NCBI GenBank assembly: GCA_021442965.1 | Contig: JABUUX010000129.1 | Span: forward strand, 1 to 17,506 | DNA: 17,506 bases | From: Treponema sp. | GTDB taxonomy: Bacteria; Spirochaetota; Spirochaetia; Treponematales; Treponemataceae | Direction of reading: 5' to 3' | Part shown: in pieces, positions 1-7,291 of the stretch | Layout of the letters: each line of letters starts with the position of its first letter | Position numbering within the stretch: the first letter of the stretch is position 1 | The notes under the pieces: generated by a model | Seen by the model: only the letters and a program-made list of their open reading frames with translations | Databases searched by the model: none | Told to the model about the DNA's origin: nothing | Program-made: the position numbers and the translations under genes

Positions 1-377
1 CCTTGTTTCATTTTTGACATAACTTCTGTGATTACAGGAGTGTGCTGCTTGTCCGGAGTAAGGTTTCCAACAAGGTCAGCTGTTGGGATCATTTCATCAT
101 AAGTACCGCATTTGAATCCGTTTTCTGTAGCGTTTTTCCAGGACTGGCGCTTTTCTGTAATGGCAGATTCGCGGAGAGCATAAGATACATCAAGCCCTGC
201 AGCGCGAAGACATAGACCCTGGTTCAAACCCTGAGCACCACATCCTACGATTACGATTTTTTTGCCTTTAAGAGCGTTAACTCCATCAGCAAACTCTTCT
301 TTAGCCATTGAGCGGCAGTGTCCAAGCTGAAGACGTGCTGCACGCCAAGGAATTGAATTGAAATAGTTGTTTCCCAT
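1..377 (-). CDS. ilvC: Ketol-acid reductoisomerase, class II, 5' part (runs off the window)
   Basis: Branched-chain amino acid biosynthesis enzyme (valine, isoleucine, leucine): it isomerises and NADPH-reduces acetolactate or acetohydroxybutyrate to the dihydroxy acid, in the cytoplasm. Only the first 125 codons are present; the gene continues past position 1. The start [11 protein letters not shown] is followed by [16 protein letters not shown], then [19 protein letters not shown], a Rossmann nucleotide-binding loop (GCGAQG). Then come [20 protein letters not shown] and LTPDKQH, all close to the long E. coli-type (class II) enzyme. The ATG at 375-377 is preceded by a good ribosome binding site (AGAGGTG on the minus strand). 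The neighbouring aat gene lies upstream on the same strand, 167 nt away, and ilvC appears to have its own promoter. Family assignment is secure; completeness cannot be judged. Confidence 0.95.
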   Translation of the reverse strand, partial: MGNNYFNSIPWRAARLQLGHCRSMAKEEFADGVNALKGKKIVIVGCGAQGLNQGLCLRAAGLDVSYALRESAITEKRQSWKNATENGFKCGTYDEMIPTADLVGNLTPDKQHTPVITEVMSKMKQ

Positions 378-433
378 TTCTACACCTCTAATTTATTTGT
401 TTTTATAATTAGCATGATAATACTATTATTCCC

Positions 434-462
434 ATTATATAATATTTATAAAAATCTATCTA
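434..462 (-). promoter_or_regulatory. Candidate ilvC promoter
   Basis: On the minus strand TATAAT (439 to 434) is preceded by a weak -35, TAGATA (462 to 457), with a 17-bp spacer. Transcription would start near 427, giving a leader of about 50 nt before the ilvC ATG. The rest of the 378-544 gap is very AT-rich and shows no obvious attenuator or leader peptide. The -10 matches the consensus fully but the -35 matches only 4 of 6, and chance -10 boxes are common in DNA this AT-rich. Confidence 0.4.
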
Positions 463-544
463 CTTTAATTATACTAAAGATATTAAATAATGCTTAATTT
501 ATTTTGCTTTTCAAGCTGATTTATATTTCTTTGTAAAGAAATAG

Positions 545-2182
545 CTATTTTTTTGAATGGTTTGCAATGCTTAAAAATTCTTCTTTCAAATCTTTTTTTA
601 AGGGAGTATAAAGTGCGGACTGTTCAATTCTTAAAAATGCATCGCGGCTTATGTTCTTTCCTCCATAGCGGGCAATGTTATCTGTGTAACTCTGACTGTC
701 TACAATAATGCCGCCACATTCTTTGAAGGCTTCCATAAAGAATGCAAAAGCTGTTTTTGAACTGTTGCTTTCACAGGTAAACATACTTTCCCCAAAGAAT
801 ATACTGCCAATTAATACACCATAAAAACCACCTGCAAGTTTTTCATTGTGCCAGACTTCAAAACTGTGAGCATATCCTGCTTTGTGAAATTTGGTGTAAG
901 TTTCTATCATTTTTTTACCAATCCAGGTTCCTTTCTGGTCACGTTTCATATTACGGCATTCTTCCATAACTCGCTGGAAACACTTATCCATAGTGTATTT
1001 ATAAGGTGATTTTTTCATTGTTTTTTTTAGGGATTTTGGACAATGAAAATCTTCACTCATAAGAATAAAACGAGGATTGGTTGAGTACCAGACTACATCT
1101 TCACCTTCATCTTCATTGAACCAGGGAAAGACCCCCTGCATATATGCTGAATATAAAATTTGAAGATTTAAGAATTCCGTAATTCTACATATTTGTCGTC
1201 CATAACAGGCATATTCTGTTCCAGGTTCTGAAAATTTCATAAGTTGTGTTTTATTGATTTCTTTGCATTCAGTAGGAAAATCTTTTTCTAAAAACTTATT
1301 GAGTGGGATTATATTTTGGGGAAATTCTATTCGGTTTGGATTTCGTTTTGCCCATAAATCATACTGTTCTTTTTTATTATATTCCAAAGCTCCGTACCGG
1401 TATTTGTATGGAATTGACATACCAAGATCCCAGTACATAAAACCCAATTCTTTTAACAATAACCCGAGTACTGCCATTTGAACAGTTCCAGAATCATCTT
1501 CATTATGAAAGCCTGTTAAAGAGGCATAAGTATTTCCTGTTATAAATCCCAGTTCTCCTGCAATAAGATTTCCGTCTCTCCATATTTCAACTGAATCAAT
1601 ACTTATAAAATTATCAGGATTATTGTGGATGTTATTAAATGCAGAAAGAAGTTCAGGACAAAGCCAGTTACAAGGATATGCTTTCAAAAGGTTTTCTATT
1701 ACAAGGTCATAAGCTTTATTAAAGGTTAGTGTGCAGTTAGAAAATTTATCTTGTATGTATTTCTTTGTGTTTTTGGGAATACGAAAATTTTCAAAAGTGA
1801 TAATGCATTTTATGTTGTGGTAACGAACCGAAAGCAGAGAGGCATATTTAATTTCAGTTGACATTGGATAAAAGCCAAGCCGAATTGCTTCCCGTATTAT
1901 TTTTTCATCAAAAGATTTTGAAAAGGCGTCTTCTTTTATGGTGTTAAGCACGGCAGATTCTATGTAGTTTTCTTTTGATAAATTTTCAAGTGCTTTCTGA
2001 TATGCTGAATCTAATTTTTCAGATATGGTTTTTAAATCTTCAGAGGTTTTTACTTCGTATCCGAATTCTGCACATAAAAAGGAATATACATCTCCCTGGG
2101 TAAAATCATTTAGAAAGGAATTGATATCATTCGGAAGCGGCTTTGTCTTTGATAAAAGCTCAAAAATTTCTTCAAGCGTCAT
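545..2182 (-). CDS. aat: Leucyl/phenylalanyl-tRNA--protein transferase with a duplicated, degenerate N-terminal Aat-like domain
   Basis: Aat transfers Leu or Phe from charged tRNA to N-terminal Arg or Lys of proteins, marking them for ClpS/ClpAP degradation (N-degron pathway), in the cytoplasm. Residues about 340-525 are a recognisable Aat domain: GVFPWF (350-355), WYSTNPR (365-371), SPYKYTM (392-398), GTWIG (418-422), AHSFEVW (438-444), GESMF (464-468) and VDSQ (494-497). E465, D495 and Q497 align with E. coli E156, D186 and Q188. Residues about 95-275 appear to be a second, diverged copy: SVEIWRDGNLIAGELGF aligns with SFEVWHNEKLAGGFYGV, SLTGF with GESMF, and YWDLG with IVDSQ. The copy keeps the Asp (D252) but has Leu and Gly where Glu and Gln should be. 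Residues 1-90 are probably a separate helical region. At 545 residues it is over twice the usual length (about 200-240). No Shine-Dalgarno is seen before the ATG, so the start is somewhat uncertain. Confidence 0.88.
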   Translation of the reverse strand: MTLEEIFELLSKTKPLPNDINSFLNDFTQGDVYSFLCAEFGYEVKTSEDLKTISEKLDSAYQKALENLSKENYIESAVLNTIKEDAFSKSFDEKIIREAIRLGFYPMSTEIKYASLLSVRYHNIKCIITFENFRIPKNTKKYIQDKFSNCTLTFNKAYDLVIENLLKAYPCNWLCPELLSAFNNIHNNPDNFISIDSVEIWRDGNLIAGELGFITGNTYASLTGFHNEDDSGTVQMAVLGLLLKELGFMYWDLGMSIPYKYRYGALEYNKKEQYDLWAKRNPNRIEFPQNIIPLNKFLEKDFPTECKEINKTQLMKFSEPGTEYACYGRQICRITEFLNLQILYSAYMQGVFPWFNEDEGEDVVWYSTNPRFILMSEDFHCPKSLKKTMKKSPYKYTMDKCFQRVMEECRNMKRDQKGTWIGKKMIETYTKFHKAGYAHSFEVWHNEKLAGGFYGVLIGSIFFGESMFTCESNSSKTAFAFFMEAFKECGGIIVDSQSYTDNIARYGGKNISRDAFLRIEQSALYTPLKKDLKEEFLSIANHSKK

Positions 2183-2243
2183 AAAATTATTATACTCTTT
2201 TTTGCTATGAAATTAAAAAGAAAAAGTATAAAATCATATATAA
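2183..2243. promoter_or_regulatory. Divergent promoter region between aat and the 2244 gene
   Basis: This is a 61-nt AT-rich gap. On the minus strand TATAAT (2194 to 2189) has a poor -35, TTTAAT (2217 to 2212), 17 bp away, and would put the aat transcript start at or next to its ATG. On the plus strand TATAAA (2227-2232) lies 19 bp after TTGCTA (2202-2207) and would start transcription only a few bases before the ATG at 2244. Neither gene has a visible Shine-Dalgarno. The two putative promoters interleave. Both are weak matches in AT-rich sequence. Confidence 0.33.
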
Positions 2244-2570
2244 ATGAATATTTTTGAAGTGATAATTCTTACTGTAGATTTAATTTTAATTTCGGCCTCA
2301 ATTGTTTGCCTTACTGTATATCTTGTAATTGCATTTATAAAAAAAATAAGAAAACAGGATGGTGCTGGTAAAACAGTAGTCAAAGGATTTATAGCTTTTT
2401 TTCTGTGCCTTATAGGTTCTGTTGTAGCAACATGGATTTTAAAACTTGGGTTTAAGTTTAAGGAATGGACAAGAAGTGATACAAATCATGAAAAACTTGA
2501 AACAGAAAATAATACAGATACAATCTTGCCGGATTTAGAATCCGATATTATCTTTGAGGAAACAGACTAA
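2244..2570 (+). CDS. Small two-helix membrane protein of unknown function
   Basis: 108 residues; not recognised. Two hydrophobic segments at about 5-33 and 46-68 are joined by a short basic loop (KKIRKQDGAGK), which should sit in the cytoplasm by the positive-inside rule. Both termini would then face outward, or the tail may be periplasmic. The last 35 residues are hydrophilic and acidic (NHEKLETENN, then PDLESD and EETD) and probably disordered. There is no conserved catalytic motif. It is the first gene of an apparent operon with thioredoxin (20 nt downstream) and panE. No Shine-Dalgarno precedes the ATG. It is a real gene judging by its membrane pattern and its position filling the space between the divergent promoter and trx, but its role is unknown. 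Confidence 0.6.
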   Translation: MNIFEVIILTVDLILISASIVCLTVYLVIAFIKKIRKQDGAGKTVVKGFIAFFLCLIGSVVATWILKLGFKFKEWTRSDTNHEKLETENNTDTILPDLESDIIFEETD

Positions 2571-2590
2571 TAACTAAAGGAGTTTTTTTT

Positions 2591-2902
2591 ATGGTAAAAA
2601 GCGTAATAAATAATGACCTTGGAGAAGCTAAAAAAGCTGCCGTTGCTGTTCTTGATTTTAATGCTACATGGTGTGGTCCATGCCGTATGCTGGCTCCAGT
2701 TTTAGAAGAAGTTTCTGAAGAAATGAAAACAAAGGCTGAATTCTTCAGTGTTGATGTTGATGTTAATCCTGAACTTGCAGCGGAATACGGAATCATTGGA
2801 GTTCCTTGTGTTGTCATTCTTAAAAATGGAGAATCTATAGGTATTGCTACAGGTTTCAGACCAAAAGAAGATTTGATAGAGTTTATAAATTCAAAAATTT
2901 AA
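2591..2902 (+). CDS. trxA: Thioredoxin
   Basis: 103-residue single-domain thioredoxin, a normal length for the family. It reduces protein disulfides in the cytoplasm, itself recycled by thioredoxin reductase. The active site is WCGPC at 27-31, with the buried Asp at 22 (VLDFNATW) corresponding to E. coli D26. The cis-proline loop reads GVPCVV with Pro72, so the usual Thr after the cis-Pro is Cys73, placing a third cysteine beside the active site. The C-terminal KNGESIGIATGF matches the family's final strands and Gly. A strong Shine-Dalgarno, AAAGGAG (2576-2582), lies 8 nt before the ATG. The upstream membrane protein is 20 nt away and panE follows after 21 nt, suggesting co-transcription. Confidence 0.95.
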   Translation: MVKSVINNDLGEAKKAAVAVLDFNATWCGPCRMLAPVLEEVSEEMKTKAEFFSVDVDVNPELAAEYGIIGVPCVVILKNGESIGIATGFRPKEDLIEFINSKI

Positions 2903-2923
2903 GACCCGATAAGGTTCAAAAAA

Positions 2924-3835
2924 ATGATAAGTAGAGTTGCAATTATTGGAATGGGAGCCGTTGGGGCAATGGTTGCCAAAAATCTTCAATCATTTCTTGG
3001 AAAAGACAATGTTGAATGTATTTGTAAAGGTGACAGATTTGCCCGTTATAAAAAAGATGGGATTCTAATAAACGGAATCCGCCAGGACTTTAATTATGTG
3101 CTTCCAGAAAATTTGCATAAGGCAGATTTAGTTATAATTGCAACAAAGAATCTTCATCTTGCAGAGATTCTTCCCGATATAAAAAATGCTGTTGGTGAAA
3201 ATACAGCAATTCTATCTTTACTGAACGGCATTCAGAGTGAAAAGGATATTTCCTGTGTGTATGGAGAGGAAAAAACTCTTTATGGATTTATTGTAGGGCT
3301 TTCATCTGTTCATGAAGGAAATAATATTGATTGTTCAGATGTTGGGACAATTGTTTTTGGCGAAAAAGATAATTCAGTTACAGAGCGCATAAAAGATATA
3401 GAAACACTTTTTAAATTTTCAAATCAGAAGTATAAAAATCCGGAAGATATTCATGTAGAACAGTGGAAGAAATTTCTTATGAATGTTACCTGCAATACAA
3501 CCACAGCATTATGCAGGGCTCCTTATGGAGTATTTCAAAATGAATCACTTAGAAGTGTTGTTAGACAGGCTGGTAAAGAAGTTATAGCAGTTGCAAAAGC
3601 TGAAGGTATTATTCTTACTGAACAGATGACAGAGGATAATATCAACATAATGGATACAATCAATCCTAAAGGAAAGACTTCAATGTTTCAGGATGTTGAG
3701 GCAAAACGCAGAACGGAAAATAAATGGTTTTGCGGAACTGTTGTTGAACTTGGAAGAAAGCACGCTATAGAGACGCCTGTTTGTGCTGTTCTTGAAAAAT
3801 TAATAGATGTAACAGAAGCTTCATGGGACATTTGA
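2924..3835 (+). CDS. panE: 2-dehydropantoate 2-reductase (ketopantoate reductase)
   Basis: 303 residues, normal for PanE/ApbA. It reduces ketopantoate to pantoate with NADPH, a step towards pantothenate and coenzyme A. The N-terminal Rossmann domain starts with AIIGMGAVGAMVAKN (GxGxxG at 9-14). The C-terminal helical domain has WKKFLMNVTCNTTTAL: K183 and N187 align with the E. coli catalytic K176 and N180. SMFQDVEAKRRTE supplies S253 and E265, aligning with E. coli S244 and E256. All key residues are therefore present. Spacing to trx is 21 nt with a modest AAGG ribosome binding site, so it is likely the last gene of that operon. It faces plsY tail to tail with a 24-nt gap and no visible terminator. 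Other members of this family act on different 2-keto acids, so the exact substrate is not proven. Confidence 0.9.
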   Translation: MISRVAIIGMGAVGAMVAKNLQSFLGKDNVECICKGDRFARYKKDGILINGIRQDFNYVLPENLHKADLVIIATKNLHLAEILPDIKNAVGENTAILSLLNGIQSEKDISCVYGEEKTLYGFIVGLSSVHEGNNIDCSDVGTIVFGEKDNSVTERIKDIETLFKFSNQKYKNPEDIHVEQWKKFLMNVTCNTTTALCRAPYGVFQNESLRSVVRQAGKEVIAVAKAEGIILTEQMTEDNINIMDTINPKGKTSMFQDVEAKRRTENKWFCGTVVELGRKHAIETPVCAVLEKLIDVTEASWDI

Positions 3836-3859
3836 ATCCCACGAAAGCAGATAGAAAAC

Positions 3860-4570
3860 TTATTCCGAAGATTCTGTTTTTTCTGATTCTTCTGTTTTTT
3901 TGTTTTTCCCGCCTAAGCTGAATTTTGATTCTGTTCCGGCTGCAAGTCTCTTAATGTTTTCTTTGTGGCGCCATGTCATCAGTGTAACAGAAGCTGTACA
4001 GATAAAAATCATACCAATGTGTTCGGCATTAAAAGCATTTCCTGTAATGGGTTTGTAAAAACCAAACGGATAGGCCAGCATTACAGGGCAGAGCCATGCC
4101 GCAATCATTGTGCAGAGTGACATGTATTTTACTGTAAAAAGAAGAATTAGAAAGATACACATTGCTATAAGTGCTACTCTCCAATCCATAAACCAAATAG
4201 CAGAGCAGGCAACTAAAAAACCTTTTCCACCCTTAAATTTATACCAAACAGGGTAGGAGTGCCCTAACATTGCAAAAAAACCTGCATAGGCAGCACCCAA
4301 GTGAAACTGTCCGGTAATTGAACGGAAGGCATACCCTGCGGCCAGGCAGAGTAAAACTCCTTTTGAAATATCAAGAATAAAAACAAACCATGCATATTTA
4401 TTTCCGTATACCCGTTTAAAGTTTGTGAATCCAGGGTTGCCGCTTCCTTTTTCACGAATATCTTCGTGGTAAATCAGCCTTGCCAGAAGAATAGCAGGAT
4501 TTACTCCTGCTATTAGATATGGAACCAGTGCACAAATTACATAAAGCAGTGTTATTGCAAGTTTGCTCAT
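3860..4570 (-). CDS. plsY: Acyl-phosphate:glycerol-3-phosphate acyltransferase PlsY
   Basis: Integral membrane enzyme that makes lysophosphatidic acid by moving an acyl chain from acyl-phosphate to glycerol-3-phosphate, the first committed step of phospholipid synthesis. The family's three loop motifs are visible: GSGNPGFTN (42-50, Phe where Ala is usual), GHSYPVWYKFKGGKG (103-117) and HKENIKRLAAGTE (202-214). Five hydrophobic segments are apparent around residues 5-30, 60-82, 90-105, 125-160 and 183-200. The 236 residues exceed the common 195-215 because of a hydrophilic Glu/Lys/Ser tail (KTEESEKTESSE). Its Shine-Dalgarno GGAGG lies upstream of the ATG on the minus strand. It is 38 nt downstream of fakA, whose product makes the acyl-phosphate substrate, so an operon with direct pathway logic is likely. 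Confidence 0.94.
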   Translation of the reverse strand: MSKLAITLLYVICALVPYLIAGVNPAILLARLIYHEDIREKGSGNPGFTNFKRVYGNKYAWFVFILDISKGVLLCLAAGYAFRSITGQFHLGAAYAGFFAMLGHSYPVWYKFKGGKGFLVACSAIWFMDWRVALIAMCIFLILLFTVKYMSLCTMIAAWLCPVMLAYPFGFYKPITGNAFNAEHIGMIFICTASVTLMTWRHKENIKRLAAGTESKFSLGGKNKKTEESEKTESSE

Positions 4571-4608
4571 TAATTGATCCTCCGATGCCGTTCAGTTTTT
4601 TCTTAAAT

Positions 4609-6300
4609 TTATTGAAGGATAAGCAGGTAATCGTAGACATCCTGTCCGCCATCAATTTCGTATATTTCCATTCTTGGATATTTTGACTTAATGTCAGTAA
4701 TAAAACTTTCTTTTTCATCATTTTTTACCGCATTTCCATATATGATAATCATGAATTCATGTTCATTTGGATTCAGACATTCTGCAAGTTTTTTTGCCGT
4801 TTCAATTCTTGATGAATCTGAAGCAAGCATTGTTTTCCCTGAAAAACCAATGTAATCATTTTCTTTTATAGAGACTCCGTTCAGATTTGCGTCACGAACA
4901 GAAATTGTAACTTCTCCGGTTTCAACTCCAATCATAGAATCATTAAAATTCTGCACTATTTCGTCAGTGTTGCCGCTGTCGTATGAAAGCATAGTAAGGG
5001 CCGCATAGCCCTGACCAATAGATTTGCTTTCAATAACACGTACATCTGATTTTTCGTAAAGTTTTGCTGCCTGCTGTGCGGCCAAAAGGATATTCCCGTT
5101 ATTTGGAAGTACAAAGATTGTTTTTGCATTTACTGCATCAAACGCTTTAATGAAATCTTCTGTAGAAGGATTTTTGGTCTGTCCTCCGTCGACAATGTAA
5201 TCAGCCCTCAAATCTTTGAAGGTTTGTTTTATTCCATCTCCATTTGCAACTGTAATTGTGGCGTAATCTTTTGGGGCGGAGTTTGTTTCCTGAGGCACAG
5301 TTCCGAATCTGTTTTCAACCGTGGATTCGTTATGTTCCAGCGTCATGTTTTCAATTTTAAGAGTGAGGAATTCACCGAACTGCTGGCAGTGATCCAGCAC
5401 AAGACCTGGTTTTAGAGTATGAACGTGAACTTTTACAATTGTTCCGTTTTGGAAAGCAACAATTGAATCTCCCATTGTGCTAAGGAAATTTATGAGCCTG
5501 TCGATTTTAAAGGATTCAATGTCAATTTTTGAAGTCTGAAGTCTTAAAAGAAATTCTGTACAGTATCCGAATTTCATTACATCGAATTCTGTAAATTTAG
5601 AAAAATCTACTTCTTTTTGACGTTCTGCAGATCCCAATGGAGCAGAAGATGTCTGCTTGATTTCTTCAGAAATAATTTCTTCGCCGTGAAGGGTTTTATA
5701 AACTCCTTCGGCAATGAAGAATAGTCCTGCTCCTCCCGAGTCAATAACTCCAGCTTCTTTTAGAACTTTTAACAGTTCTGGAGTTCTATCCAAGGATTCT
5801 TTTGCTTCTTTTAGGTAAGCTTTTGCAAAACCATCCAAAGTAAGGTCATCACTCAGTTCAGAATTTACAAATTCAGTGGCTTCACGGGCAACTGTAAGAA
5901 TTGTACCTTCTGTAGGATTTATTACGGCATTATACCCGCACTGAACACCTGTCCTAAAAGCTTCACCAAGTTCACGGAGAGTAGCTTTATCTTTCCCTTC
6001 CAGACTTTTAGCAATTCCGGCAAAGAGTTGTGAAAGGATTACCCCTGAGTTTCCTCTGGCACTCATCAGCATTCCGTTCGAAAGAGCCCCTGCAGCTTTT
6101 CCTATTGAAGGTTCGTCAGGATCTTTGAAAGAATTTACACCGCCTTCAATAGTCATACACATATTTTCACCTGTGTCACCGTCTGGAATAGGGAAAACAT
6201 TCAAATCATTTACAATCTTTGCATTTGCCCGTAGATTCTTTGCTCCACCTGAAATCAGTTTAATGAAGTCTTTTCCGTCAAGTTCTTTGGCGTTCAGCAT
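4609..6300 (-). CDS. fakA: Fatty acid kinase FakA (DhaL-like kinase, YloV family)
   Basis: 563 residues, normal for the family. It phosphorylates a fatty acid held by FakB to acyl-phosphate, using ATP. The N-terminal DhaL-type kinase domain (about 1-205) has NVFPIPDGDTGENM, with metal-binding D40 and D42, then SARGNSGVILSQL (80-92), NPTEGTILTVA and VIDSGGAGLFF. The middle domain has YCTEFLLR (C247) and KVHVHTLKPG (H292, H294), matching the zinc/active residues reported for S. aureus FakA. The C-terminal domain has VDGGQTKNPSTEDF and LPNNGNI. The start follows a good site (AGGAG on the minus strand). fakB lies 75 nt upstream and plsY 38 nt downstream. Older annotation calls such proteins dihydroxyacetone kinase-like or YloV; adjacency to a DegV protein and PlsY favours FakA. 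Confidence 0.93.
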   Translation of the reverse strand: MLNAKELDGKDFIKLISGGAKNLRANAKIVNDLNVFPIPDGDTGENMCMTIEGGVNSFKDPDEPSIGKAAGALSNGMLMSARGNSGVILSQLFAGIAKSLEGKDKATLRELGEAFRTGVQCGYNAVINPTEGTILTVAREATEFVNSELSDDLTLDGFAKAYLKEAKESLDRTPELLKVLKEAGVIDSGGAGLFFIAEGVYKTLHGEEIISEEIKQTSSAPLGSAERQKEVDFSKFTEFDVMKFGYCTEFLLRLQTSKIDIESFKIDRLINFLSTMGDSIVAFQNGTIVKVHVHTLKPGLVLDHCQQFGEFLTLKIENMTLEHNESTVENRFGTVPQETNSAPKDYATITVANGDGIKQTFKDLRADYIVDGGQTKNPSTEDFIKAFDAVNAKTIFVLPNNGNILLAAQQAAKLYEKSDVRVIESKSIGQGYAALTMLSYDSGNTDEIVQNFNDSMIGVETGEVTISVRDANLNGVSIKENDYIGFSGKTMLASDSSRIETAKKLAECLNPNEHEFMIIIYGNAVKNDEKESFITDIKSKYPRMEIYEIDGGQDVYDYLLILQ

Positions 6301-6322
6301 TGTTGTCTCCTGTCCGTGTAAG

Positions 6323-6345
6323 TGGCAGTGTAAGATTATCTGCCA
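6323..6345 (-). other. Inverted repeat in the fakB-fakA intergenic RNA
   Basis: TGGCAG (6323-6328) and CTGCCA (6340-6345) form a perfect 6-bp stem with an 11-nt loop, extendable by two pairs past a bulged A. It sits within the 75-nt gap, just upstream of the fakA ribosome binding site on the minus strand. There is no U-tract after it, so it is not a standard terminator. It might be a processing or stability element that tunes fakA relative to fakB, or a chance match. Confidence 0.3.
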
Positions 6346-6375
6346 ACTGATTATCGTTTGTTTATTTAGGAATGG

Positions 6376-7266
6376 TTATTCAGATTTTCCGATTGTTACT
6401 TCTTTTCCAAAGGCCCACAGCCCGATAGTGTCAGGTCCAACTGAAGCTCCAATAATCGGTCCAATAATTCCCAATTTGATATCTTTGAACGGAATTTCGG
6501 CTTTAATAATTTCTGCCAGTTCTTTTGCTTCTTCTTCACAGTCAGCATGCATAACGTAACAAGTCTGATTTTCCGGTTCAAGAACAGCTTCCTTCATAAG
6601 AGAAACTATTTCTTGAAGAGAAGCTTTTCGGCCTTTAACTTTTTTAAAGCCGAACTGATTTCCTTCTACGTCAGCAATGAGAATTGGTTTTACTCCAAAA
6701 AGATTTCCAAAGAAAGCAGAAGACGCTTTAACTCTTCCGGCACGTTTCAGACAGTCCAATGAATGAACGGTAGCAAATTCATTTACTTTTTTGCGGTCTG
6801 TAAGGATTTTTTCGTAAATAGATTTTGCATCCAGTCCCTGATCCCGGTATTCTGCACAACGGATGGCAAGCATACCTTCTCCAATACAAGAATTAAGGGA
6901 ATCAATACAGAATACGTTTGCGTCTGTGTATTTTTCAAGAAGCTTTCTTCTTACAACCGCCCCTGTGTTTACAGAACCTGACTGTTTAAGACAGCAGCCG
7001 ATGTAAATAATGTCCATACCTTGTTCCAGATACATTGTAAATACGCGTTCAAATTCTTCTGTAGGAACCTGGGTTGTAAGAACTCTTTTTCCATTGCGCA
7101 TAATGTCATAAAGTTCTTTTGGAGTGTAGTATTCAAAATCAAGACTTGCCCATGTTTCCTGTCCGTCATAAACTGTTTTCATTCTGGCATAATCAATGTC
7201 GTATTTTTCTCTTAAATCTTTTGAAAGATCTGAGCATGAATCTGTAATGATTTTTACTGGTCTCAT
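6376..7266 (-). CDS. fakB: Fatty-acid-binding protein FakB (DegV family)
   Basis: 296 residues from the ATG at 7266. An in-frame ATG at 7305 would add 13 residues, but 7266 has a good AGGGG site and begins with the family's usual VKIITDSCSDL. DegV proteins bind one fatty acid and present it to FakA. Visible family blocks: ITDSCSDL (6-13), LTTQVPTEEF (63-72, where the carboxylate-binding Thr is expected), IYIGCCLKQSGSVNTG (87-102), FCIDSLNSCIGEGM (119-132), SLDCLKRAGRVKASSAFFG (169-187), VKPIL (192-196) and IGPIIGASVGPDTIG (268-282). In the last block Ser274 and Ser/Val stand where FakB proteins usually have a His (GAHxGPG). It is encoded directly upstream of fakA. The family call is firm; fatty acid as ligand is inferred from context. 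Confidence 0.9.
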   Translation of the reverse strand: MRPVKIITDSCSDLSKDLREKYDIDYARMKTVYDGQETWASLDFEYYTPKELYDIMRNGKRVLTTQVPTEEFERVFTMYLEQGMDIIYIGCCLKQSGSVNTGAVVRRKLLEKYTDANVFCIDSLNSCIGEGMLAIRCAEYRDQGLDAKSIYEKILTDRKKVNEFATVHSLDCLKRAGRVKASSAFFGNLFGVKPILIADVEGNQFGFKKVKGRKASLQEIVSLMKEAVLEPENQTCYVMHADCEEEAKELAEIIKAEIPFKDIKLGIIGPIIGASVGPDTIGLWAFGKEVTIGKSE

Positions 7267-7291
7267 AAATTTACCCCTGATAAACAAAAAT

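Noticed and set aside
525..542. Perfect palindrome ATTTCTTTGTAAAGAAAT after aat, as a terminator
   Set aside because: Very AT-rich, almost no loop and no U-tract following on the minus strand. It may be a chance palindrome.
6125..6559. 144-codon plus-strand frame across the fakA start and fakB end
   Set aside because: It lies antisense to two strongly conserved genes, matches no family and has no ribosome binding site or promoter.
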